A DNA stretch of 34,267 bases from Desarmillaria ectypa (Eukaryota > Basidiomycota > Agaricomycetes > Agaricales > Physalacriaceae). Each line of letters begins with the position of its first letter. Position 1 is the first letter of the stretch. Shown here piece by piece: positions 10,151 through 20,096 of the stretch. The position numbers and the translations under genes were made by a program. Location of the stretch: assembly GCA_030407005.1 (NCBI GenBank), contig JAUDYN010000021.1, positions 1 through 34,267 on the forward strand, in the 5' to 3' direction. The notes beneath the pieces were generated by a model that worked only from the letters and a program-made list of their open reading frames with translations, had not been told where the DNA came from and did not search any database.

Positions 10151-11025
10151 CTAATATACATGCATACAGATATTTAAATATGCAAAAAAATATGACTTTG
10201 TTACAAATCCCAAAGCCAAAAACCCCTGAAAAATTGAACAAGAACAGGTATGTCATCCTACTAAAAGATGCTGATATGATTATATATAATAACTCCCAAG
10301 CCTCCAATAAAGCAGCTGTAGTGTCAGGTGGTGCTGACACTGCAACAAAGTCCAACAGACTCACTATGCAGAGTGCACCAGATATGCAGGTAAAATCACA
10401 GACTAGGGTCAGTAGATAGAACATCTTTGGACCTCTGAAGCCAAACACCTCTGTGCCTCTGCTTAGAGAGCCAAGTCATACTTCATCAGGGCTATTGAGG
10501 GAACAAAAGGCCTATCAAGCCCAAAGACCTAAAGAAGCAAGAGATAGGTCAGCTGACCCACAAGAATCCCAAGATCTCTGAGGATCCAAGGATGGGCCAC
10601 TACATCTGAGCAGTGTAGAGTGCACTGACTGGAGGAAAAGCTGCACACTGCCAGACTTGGCCCAAGAGAAGAGGTCAGTTGAAATATTAGCATCGACAGA
10701 TATTGTGACTGCAACAGGACCCAACCCTGATGACTATGTCAACACCTCCAAATTGGACAGTACTGCAACTCTAACCTCATCAGAGATGGTGACAGCTGAA
10801 GAACTGGAAGGATCCACTAGTGCCCAGATGGTAAAGAGGGGGTAGTTTCACAGAACCACCATCCAATAAAGAAGACAATATGGCTTTTCTAATCTGGAAA
10901 GCATGACAATCCAAATCAAGAAAACCAACTTCAATACTCAAATCTAAAATCCTGCCTAACAAGGGGGTACCAGATCATGTGTGGTACAAGCTCTGCAGAG
11001 TTAACTAGACTCTACATGCTATCTG
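10151..11025 (+). pseudogene. Gag-pol linker of element 3
   Basis: Two open stretches in one frame (10180-10419 and 10657-10845) encode Ser/Thr/Ala-rich sequence (NNSQASNKAAVVSGGADTAT and TATLTSSEMVTAEELEGSTS) without a recognisable domain. This frame differs from the gag and pol frame, so either a single shift occurred here or the linker is a separate frame in the active element. It is the counterpart of 2861-3650 in element 2. Confidence 0.45.
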
Positions 11026-11640
11026 TACTGCCAAGAACTTGGCAATTGCCAAAGCTGCCCTCTTCATGTGGGTCCATCCCAAATGACTTGGAGAAATCAA
11101 CAATGAGCTCACAACAAGCCCCAAGACTGGAGAGAGTCAAGCTCAAGAACAACTCTATGAACTCCATGAACCCATTTGATACATCCAAGAAACCAAGAGC
11201 CTGGGATGGGACTTCTTGGTGGACATACAGTTGAACCCTTGTACAGGAAAGAAAGCCTTAACTATCAAGGCATTGCTTGATAGTGGCTGCACCAGCAGTT
11301 CTATCAATTGGTCTTATATTCAATAGCATGAACTAGACACCCAAAAGTCTGCTGCTCCCATTCCAGTATACAATGCAGATGGAACCCACAACAAGGTAGG
11401 TGATATCACCAAGTTCATAGAACTCCAAATGACCATTGGCAGTCATACTGAATGAATCAACCTAGCAGTCACTGACCTTGGCTCCAAGACCATCTATTTG
11501 GGCCATGACTGGCTTAAACACCACAACCCAGTAATCAATTGAAAAACCAGAATGATGATCTTTGCACATTATCAATGTGTAAAAAACCCAATCCCACTCC
11601 CACTCTCTGACTTAGATGATGAAGACCAGTGGGATGAAGA
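11026..11640 (+). pseudogene. Gypsy retropepsin (aspartic protease), element 3
   Basis: The frame matches the block before the protease in element 2 (AIAKAALFMWVHPK, EPI...YIQETKSLGWDF). The catalytic motif is intact as LLDSGCTSSSI, with the catalytic Asp at 11279-11281. A downstream flap/core region follows (DLGSKTIYLGHDWLKHHNP, 11480-11530), typical of gypsy proteases that cut the Gag-Pol polyprotein. It is in the same frame as reverse transcriptase and integrase. Stops (for example in NxKTRM) show it is dead. It has no CpG to speak of. Confidence 0.75.
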
Positions 11641-11809
11641 ACTGGAGGATGGTGAAACCATTCTCACAGTCAACATGTAAGAGGAGCTCATCATCTGAGC
11701 CATACACTATGCAAACAAATTAGCAGCTACTGCTAATGCCAAGAAACCAAAGAAGACTTTTGAGGAATTAGTACCTCCTCAATATCAAAGCTTTGATGAA
11801 CTTCTGGAA

Positions 11810-13110
11810 TAAAAACCTTGGGACCATGCCATCAAACTAGTCCCAAATGCAAAATCTACCCTAGACTGTAAAGTCTACCCACTCAATCAAAATGAGCAAG
11901 ACCAACTCAACAAGTTCTTAGATGAGAACTTAGACTTGGGATGAATTTGTCCCTCGAAATCCCTGTTTGCATTCTCATTCTTCTTTGTTAAAAAGAAGAA
12001 TGGTTCTCTTCATCCTGTTTAAGACTATTGAAAGCTGAACAAAATGACAATCAAAAACCAATACCCTCTTCCCTTAATTTCAGAGCTCATTGACAAGCTG
12101 CGAGGAGCCAAATACTTTTCCAAACTAGATGTTCAATGGGGATATAACAATGTATGCATCTGCAATGGGGATGAAGAAAAAGCTGCATTCTGAACTAATA
12201 GAGGACTCTTTGAGCCCACTGCAATGTTCTTTGGTCTTACAAATTCACCAGCCACTTTCCAGTGGATGATGAATGATATATTCAAAGACCTGATCACTGG
12301 AGGAAAAGTGACAATTTACCTTGATGACATTCTCATCTTCACCAAAGGACTAGATGAATATTGACAGGTCATACAAAAAGTTCTCTAACATCTGTAAGAA
12401 AACAAGTTGTTTTTCAAGGCAGAAAAATGCGAGTTTGAAGTACTCAAAACCAAGTACTTGAGAGTAATCATCAGTGAAGACACAGTTTGTATGGATCCAG
12501 TAAAAGTAGCAGGAATCACAGAATGGCCAACCCCAACTAAGAAAAAGGAACTCCAGTCATTTCTTGGATTTATGAATTTCTACCAAAAATTCATTCACAA
12601 CTATTTCAAAATCATATGACCCCTTACCCAACTCACCAGAAAAGCAGAATGAAGCTGGGGAATGGAACAGGAACAGGCATTCACCCAGCTCAAATTACAG
12701 ATGATAATGAACATCATCTTAACCATCCTCTCTGATGAAGAGAAGTTCCAAGTAGAAGCTGATTCAAGCAATGGAGCCATTGATGCTGTTCTGAGTCAGA
12801 AATAGAATGAGAAATGGAGGCTGGTCACTTTCATGTCCAAAGCCTTGACTGCTACAAAATGCAATTATAAAATTTATAACAAGGAATTGCTAGCAATCAT
12901 GCTTGCACTGGAAGAATGGCAACATTACCTAATGGGCATCAAGAAAGAAGTTGAAATCTAGACAGATCACCAAAATCTCCAGTACTTCCAGAAACCACAG
13001 AAATTGAACTGTCAACAAGCTCAATGGATTATAGAGTTGGCTGAGTATCATTTTACTCTCCAACACAAGACAGGAACCATGAACAAGAAAGCTGACTTAC
13101 TCAGCCAATG
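11810..13110 (+). pseudogene. Gypsy reverse transcriptase and RNase H, element 3
   Basis: The order is normal for Ty3/gypsy pol. Reverse transcriptase spans about 11820-12480: [28 protein letters not shown], and the catalytic YLDDIL at 12317-12334, intact. Its C-terminal part FLGFMNFYQKFI follows at about 12555. RNase H spans about 12730-13110: FQVEADSSNGAIDAVLSQ, TDHQNLQYF, KADLLSQ. Inactivating stops at 12029 (DYxKLN), 12191 (FxTNRG) and 12617 (IIxPLTQLT) lie where the family usually has Arg, each now TGA; the TAA at 12020 fits a former Gln. No indel breaks the frame. Confidence 0.9.
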
Positions 13111-13169
13111 AGATGACTATGATTAGGGAAAACAAGATAATCATAATGTGATCATCCTCACCCTAGAAC

Positions 13170-14878
13170 ATTTCTATGCCCTCATCCTACCAATGACAAA
13201 TAAACAAGTTTGACATATAAGAGATGTCACTTGACACAAAAAACAATGGGATCAGAGAATAGCCAAGTCTCTCAATCATGAAAGAGAGATTATGCAAGAA
13301 GATGGTGTACTATACTATGATAGACACATCTATATCTCTCAAGACCACATTTTTTAAGAAGAAATCATCTCTCAATATTATGACCACATCACTGCAGGAT
13401 ATTCAGGTATAACAAAAACTGCTGAATTGATACTCAGGGAATATTGGTGGCTGAAACTTCAAAAAGACATCGAAACATATGTTAAAGGCTATGAAACCTA
13501 TCAACAAGCAAAAAGTGATACACAAGCTAAAGCTTCCCCACTCCATCCTAATATGATTCCCACTTCCTCCTGGACACACATTTCAGTTGATATAGTTACT
13601 GGACTCTCAGAGTCTGATGGCTATGATGCTCTACTGGTTATTGTAGACTGATTCTCAAAGGCAATCATTCCTGTCACCTGTCATGAAGAACTGTCAGCAG
13701 AGGGATGAGCATGGATTCTCTGTGATTATGTGTATGCAAAACATGAAATGCCTTAAGTTGTCATTTCAGATCAGAGACCTCAATTCATCTCCCTTTTCAT
13801 GAAAGAACTATACCAGATGCTAAACATCACTCAAAATGCATTCACAGCTTATCACTCTCAGACTGACAGACAAACTGAATGAGTTAATCAAGAGATTGAA
13901 AAATACCTCTAAATCTTCATTAACTATCATCAAACTGATTGGAACAAATGGCTATCATTAGCTGAATTTACTCATAATAATCAAATTCACTCCATCACAA
14001 GAAAAAGCCCCTTCATGACTATGTACAGTTGAAATCCCTGCCTCATTCCTGATTCAATTTGAACAACTCTATTCACAAACCCAGCCACCATGGAATTCAC
14101 TGAATCTGTGGCACAAGTACACAAAGAAGTGCATGACACACTAGAAAAGGCAGCAACACAAATGAAGAAGCAGTACAACTCTGGAAAATGGATAGCCCAA
14201 GAATATCAAGTAGGTGACAAGGTCTGGCTTGATACAGCCAACCTTCACCTTCCACAGCCAAAGAAAAAACTCGATGACAAGCAAACAGGACTGTTCATAA
14301 TCCTTGAAAAGGCTGAAGCCTCAGCATACAAGATAAAACTGCTACCCCACTGGAAAATTCATTCATAATTTAACAAGAAATTGCTAACACTGTATATTCT
14401 GCCTACTTTCCCCAACCAACAACAACCACTGCCTCCACCTCCAGACCTCATAGATGGACAAGAAGAATATGAAATCAAAGAAGTATTGGATTCAAGAACC
14501 TGCCAGGTATGAGGAAAAAGGGGACAGCCATTGAAAGAAGTCATAGACTATTTTGTCAAGTGGAAAGGATGGATATGGGAACACAACTCATGGGTCCATA
14601 ACACTGAGATGGGCAATGCCCAAGACGCAATTGTAGAATATGAGAAAAATGTTAACCAAACTCTAGATTCTGCCAAAATCATAACACAAAAAAAGATAGT
14701 GGTCAAGATATTTGATCACAAATACTCTGATAATGGCGACATAGCATACCTCACCCAACAAAGGGATGGATTCTGGAAATGGATCATTAATCTGGACCAA
14801 AACCAGTGGAAAAAGGTAATTGACCAATACTGGATTGATCAAGTTACTTCACAACTCAGAACCTCACAAGAAAAGCCT
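13170..14878 (+). pseudogene. Gypsy integrase with chromodomain and extra C-terminal tail, element 3
   Basis: The integrase zinc-binding region is at about 13375-13530, but part of its HHCC is lost (a CxxC-type site now reads YETYQQ). The catalytic triad can be placed: Asp 13589-13591 (SVDIV), Asp 13769-13771 (ISDQRPQF) and Glu 13877-13879 (QTE), giving D-x35-E. TGA stops replace Arg at 13649 (VDxFSK), 13880 (TExVNQE) and 14030. The GPY/F-like segment (TGLFIIL) is near 14290, and the chromodomain at about 14540-14650 reads YFVKWKGW then NSWVHNTEMGNAQDAIVEYEK. A further 70-80 residues (HKYSDNGDIAYLTQQ, WKWIINLDQNQWK, DQYWIDQ) end at TAG 14879. From 14531 to the end the frame has no stop. Confidence 0.88.
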
Positions 14879-14879
14879 T

Positions 14880-14898
14880 AGCAGTCAGGACAACTGCT
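14880..14898 (+). other. Inverted repeat before the polypurine tract of element 3
   Basis: AGCAGT at 14880-14885 pairs with ACTGCT at 14893-14898 around a 7-nt loop. It overlaps the pol stop codon (TAG 14879-14881) and precedes AACAAGGGGG (14901-14910). It is the degraded counterpart of the 8-bp hairpin at 613-631. Confidence 0.45.
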
Positions 14899-14910
14899 TT
14901 AACAAGGGGG

Positions 14911-15296
14911 TAATATTATGATTTTTTCATTTTTCCTTATCTTATCTGCATCTTATCATTCACCATCTCTCACACATCACTCATTCATTGATAACACTAT
15001 CAATCCTCCCATGCTGTCACTTTGATATCACCACCTGACCATGGTAGCACAATGGACACATGGTTCATATACAATATACACATGAATGACACTATTATTA
15101 GTCTCCTAGCTTTCAGTATATAAGTAGGGTACTCTTCATGTATATTCTGCATCTTCCAACTAAACTTAATATATATACCATTCTACACTCTTCTAAAGAC
15201 CTCTACTATGTTCCCAAATAGGGTGATTGTCCAAATATGAGACAGCCCAGGAATTAACATTTGGTCTCAAGATCACATGTGAACTGGGTCCTAACA
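14911..15296 (+). repeat. LTR C, 3' LTR of element 3
   Basis: It follows the purine tract directly, carries the TATA element TATATAAGTAG at 15117-15127, and ends in GGGTCCTAACA at 15296. Its length of 386 bp and order of blocks match LTR A. It has no matching copy at the left end of element 3, where the long repeat 6952-8312 stands instead. It is followed by unrelated sequence rather than gag, as expected at a true element end. Confidence 0.75.
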
Positions 15297-15414
15297 TATT
15301 GTTACAGAATCACAAAATCTAGGTGTGAACATGTAGATAGCATATCACTGACCAACTTCCATCTTCTACTGTGGCTAGTCCTGCTCCAGCTATTATTCAG
15401 TTTGTTCTTTGGTA

Positions 15415-15945
15415 TCAGCTTCCCAGCATCCTGACTTGAACTGGCAGGGAATCAGGTAAGAGCTGAGTTAGGTTCCAGAATAGTGCCAGCATTTTATAGG
15501 GATATTGGGAAAATTCTTCATTAAATAAGAGTACTGCTTGCTCCATTGTATTGTACCTAAGAATATCCTCCCACATTATCAGGCTCTCAGTATCCTGCCA
15601 TAACCTTCCCATTGAGGACAGCCTCCAGATCAGATCTGAGGTAAAGACTATATAGTGACTGGACAAGATTTTGATGTATTCTTGTTCCAGTGCTGACTGG
15701 ATCTCTTTATCCATTGGCAGCATTTTGCTCATACTTGAGATGATGCTTGATGAGGGTGATGTCTTAGGCTTCTCACCTGAGAGCCTCAAGATAGTGTCAA
15801 TCATACTCTTCAGAAGTGCTGTCACCATAGGCAACTCATTCACTAGTGAAGAGGAGTGGTGGTGCATAGATGGCAAGTGGTCAGTAATAATAATGTGGCC
15901 ACTAGGATCACTCACTCTGGTGATTAGCAAGGGCCTCTTCTTCAA
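15415..15945 (-). CDS. Unrecognised 176-aa ORF in CpG-depleted DNA
   Basis: An open frame of 176 codons on the minus strand, from ATG at 15945 to the stop at 15415. Upstream the same frame stays readable (KNEQGSLKKRPLL), so the true N-terminus may lie further right, interrupted by a stop near 15980. Visible segments are a His/Ser-rich part (HLPSMHHHSSS), a Ser-rich part (KTSPSSSIISSMSKML) and a Trp- and Leu-rich C-terminal half (FTSDLIWRLSSMGRLWQDTE, then MLALFWNLTQLLPDSLP). No catalytic motif is recognised. It sits between LTR C and the partial LTR D, so it is probably transposon-associated or a captured gene, and may be the surviving exon of a decayed gene. Confidence 0.35.
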   Translation of the reverse strand: MKKRPLLITRVSDPSGHIIITDHLPSMHHHSSSLVNELPMVTALLKSMIDTILRLSGEKPKTSPSSSIISSMSKMLPMDKEIQSALEQEYIKILSSHYIVFTSDLIWRLSSMGRLWQDTESLIMWEDILRYNTMEQAVLLFNEEFSQYPYKMLALFWNLTQLLPDSLPVQVRMLGS

Positions 15946-16245
15946 AGACCCTTGCTCATTCTTGTGGAATATTTCAGATCATATTCCAGTACTGCCTTCA
16001 GCAGTAGATCTCTTTATTCTCTTTCAGTAACTGGCTGCTAAATATGCAGCAGGCATCAAGAGCAAGAATGTGCTCATGGCAATAGTTGTCCTATGTCTAC
16101 TATATGTAAATGCCAAGCTGGTAGAGGCACTGTATAAGCTTAGTGTGACACTCTTTGGTAATGGAACATGCCTTGACATGGGACATAGGTATATTCAATG
16201 GGACCTATAGTGGATTATAGATGAAGATCTCTGACAATTCTTGGG

Positions 16246-16620
16246 GTGCTTTGCCTTTTCAGTTGGAGTCAGTTATACTCCTGAATGGCTCTAGCATTTC
16301 TTGCAGTTTCTTGATCATTGCTGTACCCAAGATCAGGGAATCAGATCAGACATGAAGCCAATCAGTGGAGTTGAAGACCTTATACTCAGATTGCATGAGA
16401 GAGTGCAGATGATATGATCCTTCATCATTACTGGAAATATTAATGATAGGGAGAGTGAGAGGAGGGATCCCAAGTGAGTCTCAAGTTCTAAGCTCCAGGC
16501 TAAATCAGCTTGTGACATCACTGTCACTAGGCTCATCATAGATAATTTCCAGGATGGTTTCAGGATTGTTTTCAATGAGAACATACTAGCCTTCTTCCCT
16601 GATATCCATTTCAAGAAGTC
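16246..16620 (-). pseudogene. Decayed acidic ORF, same strand and region as the 176-aa ORF
   Basis: Reading the minus strand from about 16600, one frame gives an acidic stretch interrupted by TAG and TGA codons (ENNPETILEIIYDEPSDSD, then PPLTLPIINISSNDEGSYHL, then FNSTDWLH). Composition is protein-like and the stops are of the C-to-T type, as in the nearby gypsy copies. A frame-shifted overlap (16333-16614) is open for 93 codons but has low-quality composition. It may be the N-terminal part of the same gene as 15415-15945. Function unknown. Confidence 0.3.
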
Positions 16621-17395
16621 AATTATTGATCTTGCTCAACTCTTTTTCAGTTTGGGATATGGGTCTGAGCATAATGAAGATGCTTCCATGGGACTGGACA
16701 GTGACATAATGGTGGAGTAAATAGATGTGAGAGTAGGGGGCAGGATTCCTTTGATTAATATGGAAGAATCAGTTAAACTACAAGCATAGCTTATAGGAAT
16801 AACAGAAGAAGAGTAGAAATAAGGTATAGGTCCCAGTGACAGTTCCTATAACTGTTACTAAGATATAGAAGATATAGGTAGTGATATAGATATTAGATAG
16901 CATTCAGTTTTCAACAATGTGATAATCACTGATGAAAAGGAAAGGCTAGAAGCTTCAAGCTAATTGTTAGACCTGGACTCTGATATAACAATCAAGTATA
17001 AACAATAGGCTGTATCATATTTGTACAGTCACCCACTGAGTTGCAAGATGATTGCTACACTAGAACCAAAATGCTAAGTCTTTAGTCTAGGCAAGGAGAG
17101 AAGTCAACAAGAAAGTTCAGTATAGATTAACTTTAGCTTAAAGCTGGAGAATATATAGCAAGAGCTATTCTACTTATATATGAAAGTACTAGTCCTAATA
17201 ATAGAAGTGAAAATGATGTGTCCATATATAAAACAATGAATACAATAGTATAAAAAGGTGACCATTGTAAGCTGTAGTATAATGGCTTGTTATTGCTTAA
17301 TAACAATGAGGTGACCAGTCTGTGATCCATGATTGGTGCTAAGATTAGATAAGATCAGTGCCTAGATAGAAAGATAAGATAAAATAAATTTAAAA
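16621..17395. other. AT-rich stretch without a recognised gene
   Basis: No convincing coding frame was found. The DNA is AT-rich and CpG-poor with short GATAAGAT-type runs near 17340-17380. It is probably old transposon sequence. Confidence 0.4.
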
Positions 17396-17679
17396 AAGAG
17401 TAAAATTATAACAGTTTCATGCATGGACATATCATTTTTATCTTTATTATTAGACATAGGATTTTAGTATATAAGTAGCATAGCTCTCACTATGTATTCT
17501 CCAGCTTCAAGCTAAGTTTAATCATACTGAACTTTCTTGTCAACTCAATTCTCTCACCTAAGGCTAAAACCTTAGTCTTGCTCTCTCATTGACAATGTTC
17601 TGGGACTCATTGGATGATTGTATAAACACAATACAGCTCTCTGTTTACCCTTGTTGTTCAGCAGAGTTTGGGTCTAACA
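17396..17679 (+). repeat. LTR D, partial and diverged
   Basis: It shares with LTRs A-C the TATA element (TATATAAGTAG at 17468-17478), the CTTCAAGCTAAGTTTAAT block, a GGATGATTGT block and the terminal GGGTCTAACA ending at 17679. The 5' half is not alignable by eye, so the left border is a guess. No gag or pol of its own is attached. Confidence 0.45.
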
Positions 17680-17739
17680 TCTATCTCTCAGGAATCTGCA
17701 ACTGTCTCAAGAACTTCTTCTCTGACATTTATAAAATCT

Positions 17740-18396
17740 GAAATTCACTAATAGTCAGACATATGCTGAAAGGCTGTAAATGGCTAAAAGAATCTGAGGT
17801 TAAGCACAAGGTGCCTCTGTCACATGATAACATTCAGCATGCTATTAGCAAACTTGGACACTCTTTAGACTATAATGACTGTCTTTTCCTTATGCTGCTA
17901 GCCACTAGATTCAACAGTCTCCTACATCTCATAGAATTGAGCATGTCCAACTCCAAAAAGTCACAAAATTGAAGGAAGATCATGTGAAGAACCACTGTCA
18001 AATGAATATCTGAGGACTATATATTTTTCTTGCTAGCTCACAAGGCTGACACTCTGTTTGAAGGCAACAAAGTTATCATACTGAATAATAATGACTCCAC
18101 CTTTGATCCCCTTCCCATTTTCTGCTATTACTTGACTCTTAGAGACATGAAGCATACTGTACACCCTGTCTTGTGAGTTACTACTACTAGTTCCATTCCT
18201 ACTCACATCTTGTTCATGAAAAGACTGCATCAGATTTTCTCAGACTGTAGGATCACAGAACAGTCAATACACATTGGTAGAGCCACAGACCTGGCAGAGC
18301 AGGGTGTGCTTCCATATCTCATACAAACTCATGATTAGTGGTTCTCAGCAGCAGTCAAGATTTATATCTAAAAAAATCCAGTCATTCTACAAGTTA
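17740..18396 (+). pseudogene. Degenerate tyrosine recombinase (DNA breaking-rejoining enzyme type)
   Basis: With several stops and shifts the plus strand reads as a tyrosine recombinase core: MLKGCKWLKESEVKHKVPLS at 17763, then LFLMLLATRFNSLLHLIEL, LTLRDMKHTVHPVL near 18130, and a C-terminal block near 18210-18396 (LFMKRLHQIFSD, RITEQSIHIGRATDLAEQGV, LPYLIQ, then IYI-stop-KNP). In the intact mushroom copies I know this block has RAGGAT...LAE...HLIQ...GRW followed by a catalytic Tyr in a YI(R)KNP motif; the Tyr is still visible here, while the GRW and Arg codons are stops. These enzymes belong to mobile elements of Crypton or DIRS type. The copy is CpG-depleted and dead. Confidence 0.6.
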
Positions 18397-18473
18397 TGAT
18401 CAACACTCAAGTGCCATCTATCTGATAACACCATATACACTTCTCACATATCTTCAGTCCTATTACTTATTAG

Positions 18474-18575
18474 CACTCATACATATAGTGTAGGGCTCAT
18501 AAATTTGACTTGTGTCTAAAAGAGTATTCTGATCAGTAAACTCATATGATGAGTCTGACACTTGTTGACCAATTA
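18474..18575 (+). repeat. Direct repeat, first copy (about 100 bp)
   Basis: Matches 18991-19091 in the same orientation: CACTCAT, then GGGCTCA(T/C)AAATTTGACTTG, then CTGACACTTGT and ACCAATTA. It may be a fragment of a transposon terminus; family unknown. Confidence 0.55.
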
Positions 18576-18990
18576 ATCAGGTTTGAAGATTTATTTACAT
18601 AAGTTTAATTAGTAAGAGCTACTTGATTTTTTTAGTTCTCCACCTTTTCTCACACTTGTTCATAGTGTCAGCCACTCTAATACACATATCTCCACATTCA
18701 GGATATAAAATCCCAGCCTCTCTCTAGGAGTCTTGGCCATCTCACCACTTTTCTCTCTATGTCTTTCTTTCCTCTTAGACTATAAGTACCTGGTGGTCTC
18801 AGCTTGAGTGCCTGTCACTCTCACTGAACCACCAGATGCATATCTCCTTCAATTTATATTTTAAAAAAAATATCATATTAGCTCACCATGCTTCTGACAG
18901 AGCACTGAATATTATGGACTTAACAGTATATATTGATGATATTGTCACCATGGACTTTATTCATCTTATACTATAATGTTTTTCTTCTCA

Positions 18991-19091
18991 CACTCATATA
19001 TGTGGTGCAGGGCTCACAAATTTGACTTGTGCCCTCAAGGGCATTTTGATTAATAACTCATATAATGGGTCTGACACTTGTCAACCAATTA
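18991..19091 (+). repeat. Direct repeat, second copy
   Basis: Second copy of 18474-18575, 517 bp downstream. The interval between them holds a TATAAAA-like element near 18701 and a T/C-rich tract, which would suit an LTR, but no borders can be fixed. Confidence 0.55.
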
Positions 19092-20096
19092 GGTAGCTAG
19101 TTTTTGTAATATACTATACTCCTTTGCCTCTCTTTAGCAAATATAAATTTGTTCTATTCTAACTTGCTAGGCAAATGTGTCTGATCATGCAGTGTGGTGT
19201 TATCTAACATTGAATATATATAATTTATATAGTTGTTATATTCTCAATGCCATGCAAGCATCCTTTCAAAATTCTGCTTTTATTCCAGGTGTTTCTAAGT
19301 AATATATCAAATATTAATATTGTCTGAGTTGTTTCTTATTGCTACTAAAATGGGGCTTAGAGAGAAGCTGCTGAATCAGAAAAAAAGGGTGGGCATGATG
19401 GCACTGCATAGATCAGTTGCATTAGCTCCACATCTGACTGTGTAGTCAGCAGCATGCTATAATGCTGACACAGAACCTAGTCTAGCAAGAGAAAGGCCTA
19501 TGAGCTTTATTATAGTTGGCATTGTGTACAACATCCTGGCAGTGTTATTATTGTAATTTACTTCTTTCTTCATCAATAACACTGGAAGACAATGTATTAG
19601 AAATATGCATGGTTTTTTCATGTTTTTTTTTTTACTGAAAAAAGTACTAAAGATATTTTAAAAATTTTACTGTCTTCTGCAAAATTTGCCAAATACAGTT
19701 CTAAATATTTATACATTTTTTTTTACAAAAATACTGAACACATATTTAAGAGTAAAAAATATTCAAATTCTAGTGCAGTGTGACAGACATCCTGCAGGAG
19801 CCCAGAAAAATCATGCCAATCTCATTACACAGGGCAGAAACCTTATTGAACATCCAATGTCCTATTTTCATCCTAAATTGCCTATTTGATGGGAGGGGAT
19901 CCAAAGATAGACTGCCCATATTAACTTAATTTTTGCGCATAATCTGAATGACATTTGGTGCAAAATATTGAGGTATTCAACTAGTCCCTTCATGCCTGTA
20001 TCTGACATACTGCAAGACTTAGTAAAGACAATTTGTCTGTGACATTTTGATGCATCTTCTCTAAATCCTCTACAACTTTTGATACAACTACTCTGC
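19092..20096. other. AT-rich, CpG-poor stretch up to the THR4 stop codon
   Basis: No coding frame is supported. The DNA is AT-rich with long T and A runs around 19615-19760, and CpG is nearly absent. It ends at the last codon of THR4, so the THR4 3' UTR and polyadenylation signals must lie in this transposon-like DNA. Confidence 0.4.

Noticed and set aside
1..20096. Classic Neurospora-type RIP (CpA to TpA)
   Set aside because: The recognisable changes are mainly at CpG (CGA to TGA, CG to TG or CA). CpA remains common, so a CpG-directed process fits better. A dinucleotide count would settle this.
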